From contig CACRXP010000166.1 of NCBI GenBank assembly GCA_902702965.1, positions 592,759 to 656,758 of the forward strand: 64,000 nt of DNA. The letters run 5' to 3'. Made by a program: the position numbers and the translations under genes. Below, one piece after another: positions 46,061 to 58,085 of this stretch. Source of the DNA: Spirometra erinaceieuropaei (lineage: Eukaryota; Platyhelminthes; Cestoda; Diphyllobothriidea; Diphyllobothriidae). Numbering within the stretch: the stretch's first letter is position 1; each line of letters begins with the position of its first letter. The notes beneath the pieces were generated by a model. That model had not been told where the DNA came from. It ran no database searches and saw only the letters and a program-made list of their open reading frames with translations.

Positions 46061-47520
46061 GTTCCCGCTGACGCCGTAGCACGGATCGTAAAACTGTATT
46101 CGAACATATTTTCATGAGGTTTCTTGGGAATTATGAGTACAGGCGGGTACCTGACAGTCGCTCGGATTGCTCGTTCGAGGTTGTCTCCTCTATCGCTTTG
46201 CTTCAAGAACCTAACTATAAGGCAGCGGTCGCGAGCAAGTTTATTTAATGACATTTCACGCTTGTCATGCTGTCACCGGACCCCAGCCCTCTGCATTCTG
46301 GTAGCACTGGTTAGGAGGTGAGTTTAGGTTACAGCCATCTGTTTTTGGCTGAAAACCTTGCGGGGACAGCGTTTGTCTATGGCAGTACAACGAAGCGGTC
46401 GGGGAAGACCAGACGTTTACTAAGGAACTAGTGAAATCAATCCTGAGTTTTGTAAATGCAATCGACAGAGCAGCGAGCCTGCAAATTAGTGGTAAAGACC
46501 ATGATCCAAACTATTTAAACCTTTCTTCCGTTTATCCCACGGGTTGGGGGTACGGTTAGTTGACAGGTCGAATATTCCGGAAATGGTCACTCCGATTTAT
46601 GAGTATTCCTTCTATCCACGATGCTCTAGCTACGCGAACGCCTTCAAGGGCCCCTATTTGAACAGCACGTCAAAGCTGGATGATCTTGTTCTTTCAAGCA
46701 GTCGCACCGGTGGAACGTCACTTCTGTGCGAATACAGGTCGTACTGGGAAGACTCGAGCTACTTTTTCTCGCCATAGTGCCTAAAGGAGTCACCCTAGGT
46801 ACTCTTTTGTCGAACGGAGGAATATGAACCACCTCCCTCCGGTGCCACAGGTGGCCTGGTGCCGAATTCCAGGGGACTTTTGTGCCTCTCCTAACTTAAA
46901 TCAAAACTCTCACAACCCTAATCCTAACACTAAACTTCATGAACCTAACCCTAGCTCTAGCCCGGGGACCCATATTTCCGTTCCGAACCCTTTTTCCCTA
47001 TAAGTTGCAAACTAGGCTTGGACGGACAAAGTAGACGACCTAAGAACGAGGACCTATCGTGCATGTTTTCCTTTAGCCTAATAGTGTCTACTATAAACGT
47101 GTCGTTTGCCGTTTGGCTTTCATCAGAGCTCACTAAGTATAACCGCAAATAAGGACTGGGAGCGTCCTGGGCTGCATAAGCGTTTTTGACTCCTCGGTAG
47201 TTCGCGGATAGAATAAGGTGTTCTAAGAAGCTACCTGAGGGACCTATGAAATTCGGCAGACTTATGGAATTTCCGTGCCAGACTCAGAGAGGAAGCAGAG
47301 CAGTTAGGTAATAAAAATGAGCCAGTAAACTGGCACAATCTAAGCGCAAACTTACACTTCCTAGCAAGCGAAAACAGTTGGGTATATAGGTGCACATGTA
47401 TAAAGAATGTCTTTACTTCCAGAGAAGATTCGAAGGATTAAGTAGTAATTTGACCATCTCGTTTCGAGCCTGAAACGATCAAAGAATCGTCAAAGTCTAT
47501 TGAATTCTCTCTCACAGGAC
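46061..47520. other. No recognised gene; degenerate telomere-like tract near 46900
   Basis: At 46914-46955 there is a loose CCTAACCCTA-like tract that is far from a true (TTAGGG)n array. No coding feature is supported. Confidence 0.35.
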
Positions 47521-47987
47521 ACGACAGTTCGACCGTCGTTGCCGACGATGTCCACCCTGTGCTTCACAGCAAGATGGAGCGGGGACGGTGACTTGTGCCC
47601 GATTTAGTTTATAGTGATAGTGGGCTTGAGCTGCATCTACCTCACTCTCCTCCCTCCCCCACCTGGGCTCGGTGTCATGACAGAGTCAAGAAGACCGGAG
47701 GCGGGAGAGGACGCAGATGGATGGTACGGTCGAACCCGCACCTTGGCGCTCCACTCCACACCCCCTGGTCCACACAGTAAATGACCAGGTTTTTTTAACC
47801 AAGAACAACACTGGGGGCGGGAGGGCACCCGGTGTGCGCGACGTCTGCCGGTCACTGGTTCTGCCGCCGCAGCCCGAAATGTTGGCAGTTGTTATGGTGC
47901 GCATTCCGATAACACCCGCCAGGATCTGATATGGCCCCCGCGTTGGCCCAGCGTATCTACCACTTGGCCCATTTGGGGGACACATGA
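47521..47987 (+). mobile_element. SINE-like repeat, long form
   Basis: It begins CGACAGTTCGACCGTCG, has the core GATGTCCACCCTGTGCTTCACAG and the C-rich block (CACCTGGGCTCGGTGTCATG, AGACCGGAGGCGGG), then the same 3' module as the 30561 copy, ending near CCCATTTGGGGGACACAT. The two differ by many substitutions, so they are old. No target duplication was found. Confidence 0.7.
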
Positions 47988-48167
47988 GCCCTGAGTCGTG
48001 ATCCATCTCGTCTACGGAAGGCCACTTTGTTGAAGGCATCTAGATCCTCATTTACCTTGTCACAATGCTGGAATTTTTTCATCGGGAGAGATTTAACGAC
48101 AAATAAAGGGGGACTGGGAGGGCCGTTTATCTTCCATGTGCTGTGGTTAGTAAGCTGTGTCCTGAGG

Positions 48168-48239
48168 TCAGGTCGAAATGACCTGAAATTTGGACCGGTT
48201 TAGCAGGTTTGAAACCTGCCACTGGTCCGCGTACCAGTG
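48168..48239 (+). other. Cluster of three adjacent stem-loops
   Basis: Three perfect hairpins lie within 72 nt: TCAGGTC/GACCTGA with a GAAAT loop (48168-48186), GCAGGTT/AACCTGC with a TGA loop (48203-48219), and CACTGGT/ACCAGTG with a CCGCGT loop (48220-48239). An alternative GGACCGGT/ACTGGTCC pairing (48192-48228, one G-T) would enclose the middle hairpin. No coding frame crosses it. What it does is unknown. Confidence 0.5.
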
Positions 48240-49699
48240 CTCTGTCGGTTGTCATCAGAAATATTCACATTTGCGTGGGGTGACATTTAGTGAGCTGATC
48301 TGGTTTTGAGACAGAACGGCTGTGATCAGTCTAGAACTCTGATCACAGCACATTTACGTGATTTGAGGCCTCAGTCATTCGCTTGTGTTAACTGTAAAAA
48401 AATGCAGGGTTGTCAGGTCTGTCTGGAGAAAGCCAACACCAGCGTGGGCAAAGTAAGCCGAAACACGTATGCTGTGCCCGAGGTGGCTCATTGTCCTGAT
48501 CGGGCATCATCGTCATCACAAGATCCACTACGGGTCTGAGTCGATAACGCTATGGCATAAACAGGCGCTCGGCCAGCAGCAAAAAAGACTATGTGATCGC
48601 ACTGCTAGACTAGTTAGAATATAACGAGATAATGATGCGGGGAACGGGTGGTGTTCTGGGCTAGTTAGGAGGGCCATTAACATGGACGGAGGTAAAATAA
48701 CCCAACCAATCACCTTTGACGAAGGTGTTTAGGTCAAATATTGAAATAAAAGAGCCGGCGTGGATCATTAAAGAGAGTCATCAGAAGGAATATGCTGGCC
48801 TAGCTTCCTGTAGGTTTCTCATTTCCAGTACTGGCTTGTAGCGGGTTCACGTAAGGCAGTGTGGGGACGGTTGTGGGGTACCCGGTCGGAGCAAAAGTGT
48901 CATGCTGCAACAGGATTCTTGGGTGCAGAGTCTGCAGGTGGGTCTGCAAACAGCAGAGAGAAGATAAATCTCGTGTAGTAAATAGAGACAGGAATGCTCC
49001 GACAAAAGTAGAAACAACAGACATACAGAAGTAGGTCTTTCAGAGGACTTCAAAATAAAGACCGAAAACGAACGCGTAAAGCCGAATCTGCGTTTCAATG
49101 ACCATTTAAAAGCTCATGCTAGTCACATACGATGGCTACAGTTCGGGAACTGTTAGAATTTAACTACATTTAAACATATTTCTGCCATGTGGACCCAAAA
49201 AGGTTATCTTTTCGGGGATTATAGGCTCAACTTACGAAACAGACTACGATGGACAGGAGACTGTCACAACCACATAGTCGCTTTCACTGTTCCCTTGACT
49301 TTCCGTCGCATAAAAAGCTGTTTTTTCTATCCAGTACTAGTTTAATATCCATTAAAAAGGTGAACTGGTGAATATTGCCGCCCATACCGAAAATTTCCCA
49401 AACAGTCGGTGCGTATTGGTGGAACCGTTTCTATTATCCTCTTGTGTGGCACGTGAAAGACGATGACCCCCGCATCCTGTCAGACACCGCACCTACATTA
49501 ATCCCCCGTTGACTTAACCCGATCAGGTCACTGTTGTACGGGAGAGGGAAAAGAGAGTGAGGTAGATCCAACTGGGATCATAAGCTTAGTTCCTCTCTGA
49601 AACTCGAAGTGAAACCAGCAAAACAAACTAACAACATTTCTCTGCCCAGGATTCAGGGTCAGGCGGCATGTGGTTCCCTCCTAGTGTGGTTTTTTATGG
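48240..49699. other. No recognised gene
   Basis: Short unmatched frames only; no repeat structure was seen. Confidence 0.35.
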
Positions 49700-49812
49700 G
49701 AGCCTCAGGCGTTCCATATTTCGGGGTTGGGCATGACTGGCTGACGACGGCTAATAGGCCAGAAACGGCCATTCCAGGCTCCCTTGTCTTTGTCGGTAAT
49801 AACATGCTGCCT
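49700..49812 (+). repeat. tRNA-derived SINE body, second copy
   Basis: It matches the minus strand of 1024-1130 over ~105 nt. Shared blocks include TCGGGGTTGGG-ATGACTGG, CTGACGACGGCTAAT, CCAGAAA-GG-CA-TCCAG and TGTCTTTGTCGGTAATAACAT. The tRNA-like head is mostly lost or too decayed to recognise. Confidence 0.6.
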
Positions 49813-52800
49813 ATTTTATGGTGTTCTCACTTGCGTGTGCTCCGAGACACCCTCAGTCAAGCTTGGTGCTTGTGGAGTTACGAACCAGGTTATGTATGAC
49901 AGACGTTGACCGGTTGTCTACCTCTGTCAGCCTCTGCACCCGCACCCGTCTTGACTTTGTTTTGCCATCAGAACGTGCTGGGCATAGGGGGACCGAATGA
50001 GGCAGGTGTGGCGCAAATGTGCTTCATTATAAGTACACTTATGCACAATTCACCAACGTACTTATCTCCCGAGGCGGTGGTGGACCTAGTCGTTTACTAC
50101 GAACGAACTATCACCGATCATCTACTAGAAAGCCTGAATTCCCTGACTATCGGCCTGATCCTATTACTGACTCCACAGTTAAGCAGTTGCTTTTGGAGGC
50201 GCAGTTTGTCCCCAAAATGAATATAGACTTGTAGAAGTGTTTCACGGTAGACAGAATAGTGGACTCGTCCGTGGGAGACAATGAATCCCCAAGGAAAACC
50301 TGGCGCATTCGGAATACCAGAAAAGATAAAGAGCTCCTCACCATTTACAGAAAGGCATTTGGGCTACCAGATTTATAAGCTTGTAAGCCTGCGAAAGTGT
50401 ATACATTGGACAGATTGAGCCCAGAGGCAGATACTGAGGAAGAAATTACATTTGAACGCGATTTGTGGAAACTGCTTTTCGATCATGTTTTTTCAACGGA
50501 TTTTAAAATAATTCTCGGAGACATCCTTTAAAGGATGAACGTTCGCTTCACTCAGTATTGATTTCGAGAATCAAGTGAAACAAAAGCAGTCCATAAGGGT
50601 TTCTATAGGGTATTATTTCGGCATGCAAGTGCTTCAAAAAAGAATGTCCCCACAGGCGTTTTACCAGACATTCGGTTGTTGTACAATTTGAACGCAAGCT
50701 TTTCCGTGTGCCCCGAGTTAAACTGGTGCACACCTGGAGGGTAGTGAAGGTACTTACAAATGATTTTGGAAACTGATAACCTACACTTCTGGCTCAATTG
50801 GGCATGCGCAAACAGGACGCGTTGCTTTGAGGACATCTGAAAATGGCTCAGTGTATTCTATAAGTGTTACCTCAATGATGCTTTGCAGGAAGAGGAATCT
50901 CTTTTAAAAGACAACAAAACCTTAGACGTAGGCGTCGAGCACGAAACATAAGTAAGAATACTGCATTTTCTTGTGATCCCAAAGTAAAGGGAGCAATGAA
51001 AACCACACGGACAAGGAAATACTCTCAACTAGCGCAGCGAGCTGTTCGTTTGATCGGTTCAGGAAAAGCGACTTCGAGTTGGACGACTGGCCTCATAGCA
51101 CAGCGGAGAACATCTTAGGGTCTCGGACCTCATGGAGTTGATGCCTACGTTGAAGTACGGACGTCTCACGGCGACCCTACTAGTAGCGGTAAACATTACA
51201 ATGTTTGCTTATCGGAGACGCAAATTACGATGTCTAGGAATCAGAAAAACAGGCTTACCAATGCCTCAAAGACATATTATACTAAGTGCTACCGTCCTCT
51301 GATGTCATCTGCTGGAAGATGTTGCAACAAGGTCGTAACTCGTGAGGTTTTCGTCTCCCCATGTAGCATTCCCCCAGGTTTCTTTCCTACAGCCTACTAT
51401 TTGTTCACATTTCTTTCCAGTCATTTACGTGAGAAGGCGTCCGACACCAAAACCGATCGCATAAACAGTTCATGTCGAAGATCCTATGCCGAAAAGCCAA
51501 ATACCTATAGTAGAACCCAAAGGCTCATTTCGAGAGACGATGGAGAACGCCAGTTGCCCCGAGTAACACGCTCGCCACTTTGTCGGACGGAAGCTGACAT
51601 AAAATGTGTTCCTTCTTATTTTTTGAATAATATCACTTTAGGTGAGAAAGCCCAGTACCCGTACAAACATGTTCCACCAAGACCCGCCTAAAGCTTTCCT
51701 GCACAGCCTCAAGGACTAGTAATAAGCGAGGTTGGAGACTGTCTCCGCAGCGATGTGTGTGTGGTAACTGCTAGTCTGCTTGGTATTGTCAGCACCAATC
51801 TTAGGCCGAAAGAATTGGACGTTTAACCCTAGCTCCTGCCTTCGGCGACAACCGAGTCTTAAAGCTCCAAACACCCGGTCTACGGGCTATTGACTGACGA
51901 CTGGAGTCGTGGGGCGCGCGCACGCACCTGAACTGATTCGAGGACGGAACACGCTCACATCCGACGCGAGACCATAGGGTCCCAGCCGTCACTTAAGTTT
52001 TGACCTAAGTGCGAACCATGTGTGGCTGCTGCAGTGACTAGAGCCTGCTGAGGCAGGCCAGCGTCGGCGCCATCTCAGACGCGCGTGCGCACACGGTCGA
52101 TCTCCTGCCCAGCCTCGGTGATCATGTGATCTTTTCAGCGAACTTAAGAGCGCTGAGGCTATTGCACTCGTACGTACGTGCTGGCCTTTGTGACCGTACG
52201 TTCCGGGCTCACATAGTTTCTATCGGATGCCACCTGGGGTGACCTCTGAGGTATATGCCGAGGGAAACCACAATGGTTATTTGTGGCATATTTCTGCCAT
52301 CACCCAGTCATAACACACACCAGGCCGAAAAGACATGGAGTGTAAACCGGAGTTCAGCTGACAAATCTCCATTCTAGATGGCCTACGATCCAGAACCGAC
52401 TCACTAGTCAACGAGAGTGCCGACTGCAAAGTGCTTCTGAGTTAAAATAGGCGGATGTCCAGTGGGAGGATGCGATGCCAGTTGGGATGAAGCGTGAAGG
52501 TTGGAGCTATCGCTAGGTTCTTCCTCCCAGACTTGCCTCCGCTGACCGAGGAAAGCAAAAGACAGAAGTCTCTCGAATTTGCGACAATTTCTGTCTGCGG
52601 ACAGTGCAATTTACCGAGTAGGTGCCGCGGGAACGGCATCTAACATCTTTACGTCACACTGTAGCATGGAGACGGAATTTCGCCTGTGGTACAAGCTTCT
52701 TTAAACAGTATTATGGTAGGCATGTCAAAAGTCGGTAAGGTGATAAATGGATTTATTGCCATATTTTTGACAATGACAGTTGCGTTTTTGGCGACCTCGA

Positions 52801-52980
52801 TGATGAGGACAGCGCCAACGACCACGATAATGCCATCGATAAGTAACACGACCATCGTACAGATATTGCTGTCGGGTTCGCTGCAATTATGATTGATGGC
52901 TGAAAACCATATCTATATACTTCTGAGGGCTTCCTGGATTTAAAGGTGATAGGCGTCTCCCACTGTTTCGGGAAGCTAAG
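49813..52980. other. No recognised gene
   Basis: The longest frame is 153 codons (51230-51691) and matches no family I know; it has no convincing splice sites or motif. The rest is unassigned. Confidence 0.35.
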
Positions 52981-54911
52981 ATGAGGTTCCGCGATTATGC
53001 CAGTACTGTCAATAACCATCTGGAACAGGGCCTTCTGCCGGAAAGCCAATGCGGCTTCCGTCGTCATCGTGGGACCACGGATATGATCTTCGCCGCCCGT
53101 CAACTTCAGGAGAAGTGTCAGGAGATGCGGACCCACCTGTACTCTACCTTCGTGGACCTGACGAAAGCCTTCGACACGGTGAATCGTGAAGGACTGTGGA
53201 AGATCATGCAGAAATTCGGCTGTCCGGAGCGATTCACTCAGATGGTGCGTCAGCTGCACGACGGTATGATGGCGCGAGTCACGGACAACGGAGCTGTCCC
53301 AGAGGCATTCACAGTGACCAATGGAGTGAAGCAGGGCTGCGTACTGGCGCCTACCCTCTTCAGTCTTATGTTCTCTGCCATGCTGATGGACGCCTACCGC
53401 GACGAACGCCCCGGGATCCGCATCGCCTACAGGACGGATGGTCACCTCCTGAATCAACGGCGGATGCACTTCAAATCGCGCGTATCCACAACCACCGTGC
53501 ACGAACTCCTCTTCGCCGACGACTGCGCCCTGAACACCACCTCGGAAGAGGAGATGCAACGGAGCATGGACCTGTTCTCCGCCGCCTGCGAGAACTTCGG
53601 TCTGGTCATTAACACGCAGAAGACGGTGGTGATGCACCAACCGCCACCCAACTCAGCCACAGCCCCCAACGCGTCGCCGCAAATCAGCGTGAATGGGACC
53701 CAACTGCAAGTGGTGGAGAACTTCCCGTACCTGGGCAGTACTCTCTCCCGCAACACCAAGCTCGATGACGAAGTCGCCAACAGGATCTCGAAAGCCAGTC
53801 AAGCCTTCAGTCGCCTCCAAAGCACAGTTTGGAATCGTCATGGTCTCCAACTGAGCACGAAGCTGAAGATGTACAAGGCCGTCATCCTGCCGACACTACA
53901 GTATGGGGCGGAGACTTGGACGGTGTACGCAAAGCAGGTACGCCGTCTGAACCACTTCCACCTCAGTTGTCTTCGTCGCATACTGCGGCTGAACTGGCAG
54001 GATCGAATCCCGACATTGATGTGCTGGAACGGACGGGAATCCTCAGCATCTACGCCATACTGAGACAAATGCAGCTGCGCTGGAGCGGCCACCTGGTGCG
54101 CATGGACGACGAGCGACTACCCAAACGACTCTTCTACGGAGACGTCGCGACGGGTTCTCGCCGTCAAGGAGGCCAGATTCGCCGTTACAAGGATACCCTG
54201 AAGTCCTCCCTGAAATGCCTGCAAATCAACCCCACCAACTGGGAGGAGCTCGCACTCGATCGACCGACCTGGAGGAGGACAGTGAAGACAGGCGCTGTGA
54301 TCTACGAAGCCAACCGCATCGCTGCCGCCAAAGCGAAACGTGAAGCCCGCAAATCACAACTTCGCCCAGTAAGCAACGCCGCCGCACAACCGCTTCTAAC
54401 GTGTCCTCGATGTCAACGGACATTCCGGGCTCGAATCGGACCTTTTGGAAATCTTCGGATTAACTGCGCCTCTCGAACGGCACCAACCATCGTCCCCCCG
54501 CCTGCCTCTTCCTCCTCCTCCTCTCCGCCGCCAACTAACTCTGACAATTCTTCTGACCCACCACTTCCATCATCCTCCTCCTCCTCCTCCTCCTCCTCCT
54601 CCTCGCCCACTGCTCCAACGGCGGCCGCTCAGGCGACTGTCCCACGCACAGCAACCGACACTACCACCACCTCCCCCGACTCCAGGGATGAGGATCAGGA
54701 CTACACCTGCCCTCACTGCGACCGTACCTTCACCTCACACATCGGCCTGGTCGGTCACTTGCGAATCCATCGCACAGAGACTGGCGAACCAGTGCCTGGA
54801 GCACCCACCTATACCCACCAAGCTCGTCTCAACTGCCCACACTGTCCTCGCACTTTCAGGCATCGCATGAGCCTATTCGGCCACATGCGCATCCACGACG
54901 ACCTGCGGTAG
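52981..54911 (+). pseudogene. LINE reverse transcriptase with C-terminal C2H2 zinc fingers, 5'-truncated, one frameshift
   Basis: The first 360-residue frame begins inside the RT ([20 protein letters not shown]) and carries [29 protein letters not shown], an intact FADD at residues 178-181 and the thumb part [20 protein letters not shown] one-base loss near 54010 moves translation to a second frame, running [40 protein letters not shown] and, after a Ser-rich tract coded by a TCC repeat, zinc fingers. Fingers two and three (CPHC...HLRIH, CPHC...HMRIH) are complete. The first (CPRC...NLRINC) has Asn at the expected His. The C-terminal fingers presumably bind target DNA or RNA. No endonuclease is present because of the truncation. 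Confidence 0.85.
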
Positions 54912-55552
54912 ACAACCGCCGGCCACACCACACATTCACTCACTCCCTACCTCCTCCACCACCACCATCACCCCACCAGAAATCAACACTCACATACCTC
55001 ATGCACCCAACTGCCACCTCCCACGCAAGTGGAAAGTCCGCATCTCGACTCGGTCCCCATGCGGCTTCGGCCGCACGGGTGACTTGAGTCCGAGACTATC
55101 CCGACACGTCAAGCGTCGTGGATAGGAAGGTTGCTGATTGACGCCCGCGCTCGGTTCACGCAGTTCGTCGCGTTGTGTGTGTGTTGTGTGGAGTGGCGGA
55201 CTGGTGGGCTGGGAACGGGCTGAAGCAGCACCTTCCACGGCACTCTCACGCAAGTGAGAGACACGCCGTTCAACCCCCGTTGTGTGAAATCCTGGTGTTT
55301 TGTGTATGGGGGGCCAGGTCGTGCCGTGGCTCGCGCAGTCATGGTCAGTCGACCATGACAGCCACCGCGCCCACTCCCTACTCCAGTCTGCTGACCGGCT
55401 CGGACAGCGGCTGGGGTGTGGGAGTGGGAAGGGAGAGTGAGGTCGACGACTCAGCGCACTTTCTCCTCACTATAAACAATCTGACGCGCTTGAAGCTATC
55501 ACGGTGCGCTAAAAGCCGTGGCTTGGAAGGTTGCCAATTGACGGGGTACCTT
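54912..55552 (+). other. 3' flank or 3' UTR of the zinc-finger LINE
   Basis: It is C- and A-rich directly after the stop, then contains GTGGAAAGTCCG and CATGCGGCTTCGGCCGCACGG (an inverted repeat), and pieces resembling the SINE 3' module (GAAATCCTGGTGTTTTGTGT). It may be the true LINE 3' UTR, from which the SINE acquired its tail. Confidence 0.4.
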
Positions 55553-55997
55553 GGACCTCCTCCTTGACCTGAGGCGGTCTGAGAGTCAGGCTGCAATGGC
55601 TCCTTTTTAATGTGGCCTTTATGGCACTCCCATCACAGTGTGGGATCCGAGCCAGGCGTTGGCGGCACGCCCAGGTGCGGTTTCGGCCGTGCCAGCCTCC
55701 AAATCTCTCTTGTGTTGGTTGAAATCCTGGTTATTTGTTGTGTGGACCAGGGGGTGTGGTGGAACGCCAAGGTGAGGATCCGTCCGAGCCATCCCCCTGC
55801 GGCCTCTCTCGTCTCCGGTCTTCTTGACTCTGTCTTGATACCGGGCTCGGGCGAGGGAGGAGGAGGGAGTGTAGGTAGATGCTACGCAAGTCTACCGGCA
55901 CTATAAACCCCTGCGTAAGTCACCGTCACTGCTCCCATTGCTGCTGCGACTGTGGGGCACACGGTGGACATCATCGAAACCGATGGTCGAACTGTCA
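55553..55997 (-). mobile_element. SINE-like repeat, 445-bp form identical in layout to the 20185 insertion
   Basis: Read on the minus strand it starts GACAGTTCGACCATCGG and ends CAAGGAGGAGGTCC, with high identity to 20185-20628 over the whole length. No target duplication is visible. Its 3' end adjoins the 3' flank of the zinc-finger LINE. Confidence 0.8.
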
Positions 55998-57485
55998 CTG
56001 TCAATACAGCCTCTGGACACCTGCCAACAGAAGGATCTAGAGAATGTACCGTCATAACTCTGAAACTTGCGTCCTAACTTTTTTATAGCTTTAGCAGTCG
56101 TTAGTCCTTTCCGTGCACTGATTAGCCAACAGAAGAGGATAAAATTTGAATGTTTAGCTTGAATACTCCACTTACGCAATAGCTTGTTATTACAAGAGTT
56201 CTTCCACCACGAATTGAAAACGACGTTATTGTGAGGGTTCGTTGTCTAATGGATCGTTCCAGTGAATTTCGTAACCCTCCGTGTCCCAAACTAGTGACCA
56301 TATAATTACGATGAAATCCTTGAACCTTAGAAAACGACAATGTCGAGGCCGTCCTGAGATTGAAATTGTTTATCCGTTTAACGACTGGTTAAATGCTCAC
56401 TTTTACCTTCTCATATTAAGACTACCTTTCTGAGGGTTCAAGACTCCTTTGGATATGATGCCATGCAGACAACAAAGGCAGTAGAAAATCTTGATGTGTC
56501 TCACCACAGTTTCTGGGAGACGTAATATGGTGACTAAAGAGAAAGTGCACGATCCAAGCTAAATTACAATAAGAAACCGTCTCGGGTACCATGTGCCTGC
56601 TGTTCCACCTTGGAAGCGTCAGAAAAATGAACAAATGACCTCCGAGATCGTTCCATCTTCTCAGACAAGCCCCTCTTTTGTGTAAGACTTGACTAATCAT
56701 GCACTACCACAACAGTCTCCTCCAGTGCAGACAAGTAAATGCGCTCACCCCGAATGAACTAAGATGTTTGACAATGTTGCCATGTAATATTCCGGATTCG
56801 GTACAATCACTTACATGCCCTATGCAGCAAATGCTCGCGAATAAGTGTCTTGTCAAGTGAGGCGTCAAACATTGTAGGTTTCGTTCCAAATGGCACAGTG
56901 TTTACAAAACATGTGGCACGGAACACAGCGGCAGAGCCAGAATATGGGTAAACTTTCAGTTCGCCAGCAGTATGTCACCTCCGTTTGTTTTTCGCACTTT
57001 TAACACATTGGTGATCACAGGTCATCACCAGTACCACCTCAGTCGCTAAAGGTAGACCGAAAGACCACGCCTAAAGCAAAAGAGAGCTGTCTGACGGCTA
57101 CCCCACCACCGTCAGCGCGCCACTGCGATGCTGACTGAGATGAGGTAGACGGGAAAAGGACTCATCAAACTGTTTATACCAATAACCTCGGCCGGAGCAA
57201 GTCCGTTGAAATGAGCTAGTTTTACTCTACTAAGGGGGAGAGAGCGAGAGCGCGCGTCAAAGTGTGCGGACATTCAAGAGTAAGCGGCTGAATTTCGAGC
57301 ACACCAGTCTGATCCACAGGAGACGCTCGCTGATGGAGACGAAGGTGTACGGCAATTTTCTGCTCGCTGTAGACAGATATATCACCTCATATTTACAGCT
57401 AATCAGACGGCACGTTGAGATATAAAACCTATGGAGAGTTAATAATGCTTTTATTTCACCGTCTCTCTATATTGTGCTCGATGAT
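55998..57485. other. No recognised gene
   Basis: Short unmatched frames only. Confidence 0.35.
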
Positions 57486-57580
57486 TCGACGGTTGGTTTC
57501 GACAATGTCCACCGTGTGCTCCACAGCAGGGTGGGAGCAGGGACGGTGACTTGTGCGTGAATTAGTTTATAGTGATATAT
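57486..57580 (+). repeat. SINE-like repeat, 5' fragment
   Basis: Only the first ~95 nt of the family core are present (ACAATGTCCACCGTGTGCTCC, GGGAGCAGGGACGGTGACTTG, TTAGTTTATAGTGATA). Confidence 0.65.
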
Positions 57581-57814
57581 ATTATACTCACAGAGCCCAC
57601 AAAAACGTCAATTTGGCGGGCCGCGGAGAGTCAATCAGAAGGATCACAGGACATGCCGAAACAATATCTCACATAAAAACAACACTAGAAGCAAGAGGGC
57701 GAGGGGGCGCGGGGCAAGGCAGTCCAGTCTTTGGCAAATCGAAACTTCCTTAAACATCCCGGGAAAGGAAAAAAAGGTATTAGTCTCCATAGGACGGTGG
57801 GTAGGTGCATCACG

Positions 57815-58085
57815 ACAGTTAGACCGTCGTTGCCGACGATGTCCACCCTGTGCTTCACAGCGAGCTGACAGCAGGCACAGCGACTTGCGAGTGAATTAGT
57901 AGTGATAGTAGATTTGCGCTGCATCCACCACGCTCTCTCCCCCTCCCCCGCCTGGGCTCGGTATCAAGACAGAGCTAAGAAGACCGGAGGCGGGGGAGGG
58001 CGCAGATGGATGTCACGGCCGAGCCCGCACCTTGGCGATCCACTCCACACCCCCTGATATACACAACAAATGACCAGGTAGTTTC
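57815..58085 (+). repeat. SINE-like repeat, 5' two-thirds
   Basis: It has core and C-rich block as in the 47521 copy, stopping near ACACAACAAATGACCAGG. The 3' module is missing. It lies ~235 bp after another fragment of the same family. Confidence 0.65.

Noticed and set aside
46905..46955. Telomere-like CCTAACCCTA-type tract
   Set aside because: Too degenerate and short for a telomeric or interstitial telomere array.
52753..53640. 295-codon open frame on the minus strand
   Set aside because: It is the antisense of the zinc-finger LINE RT, whose own frame has clear RT motifs; the minus frame has none.
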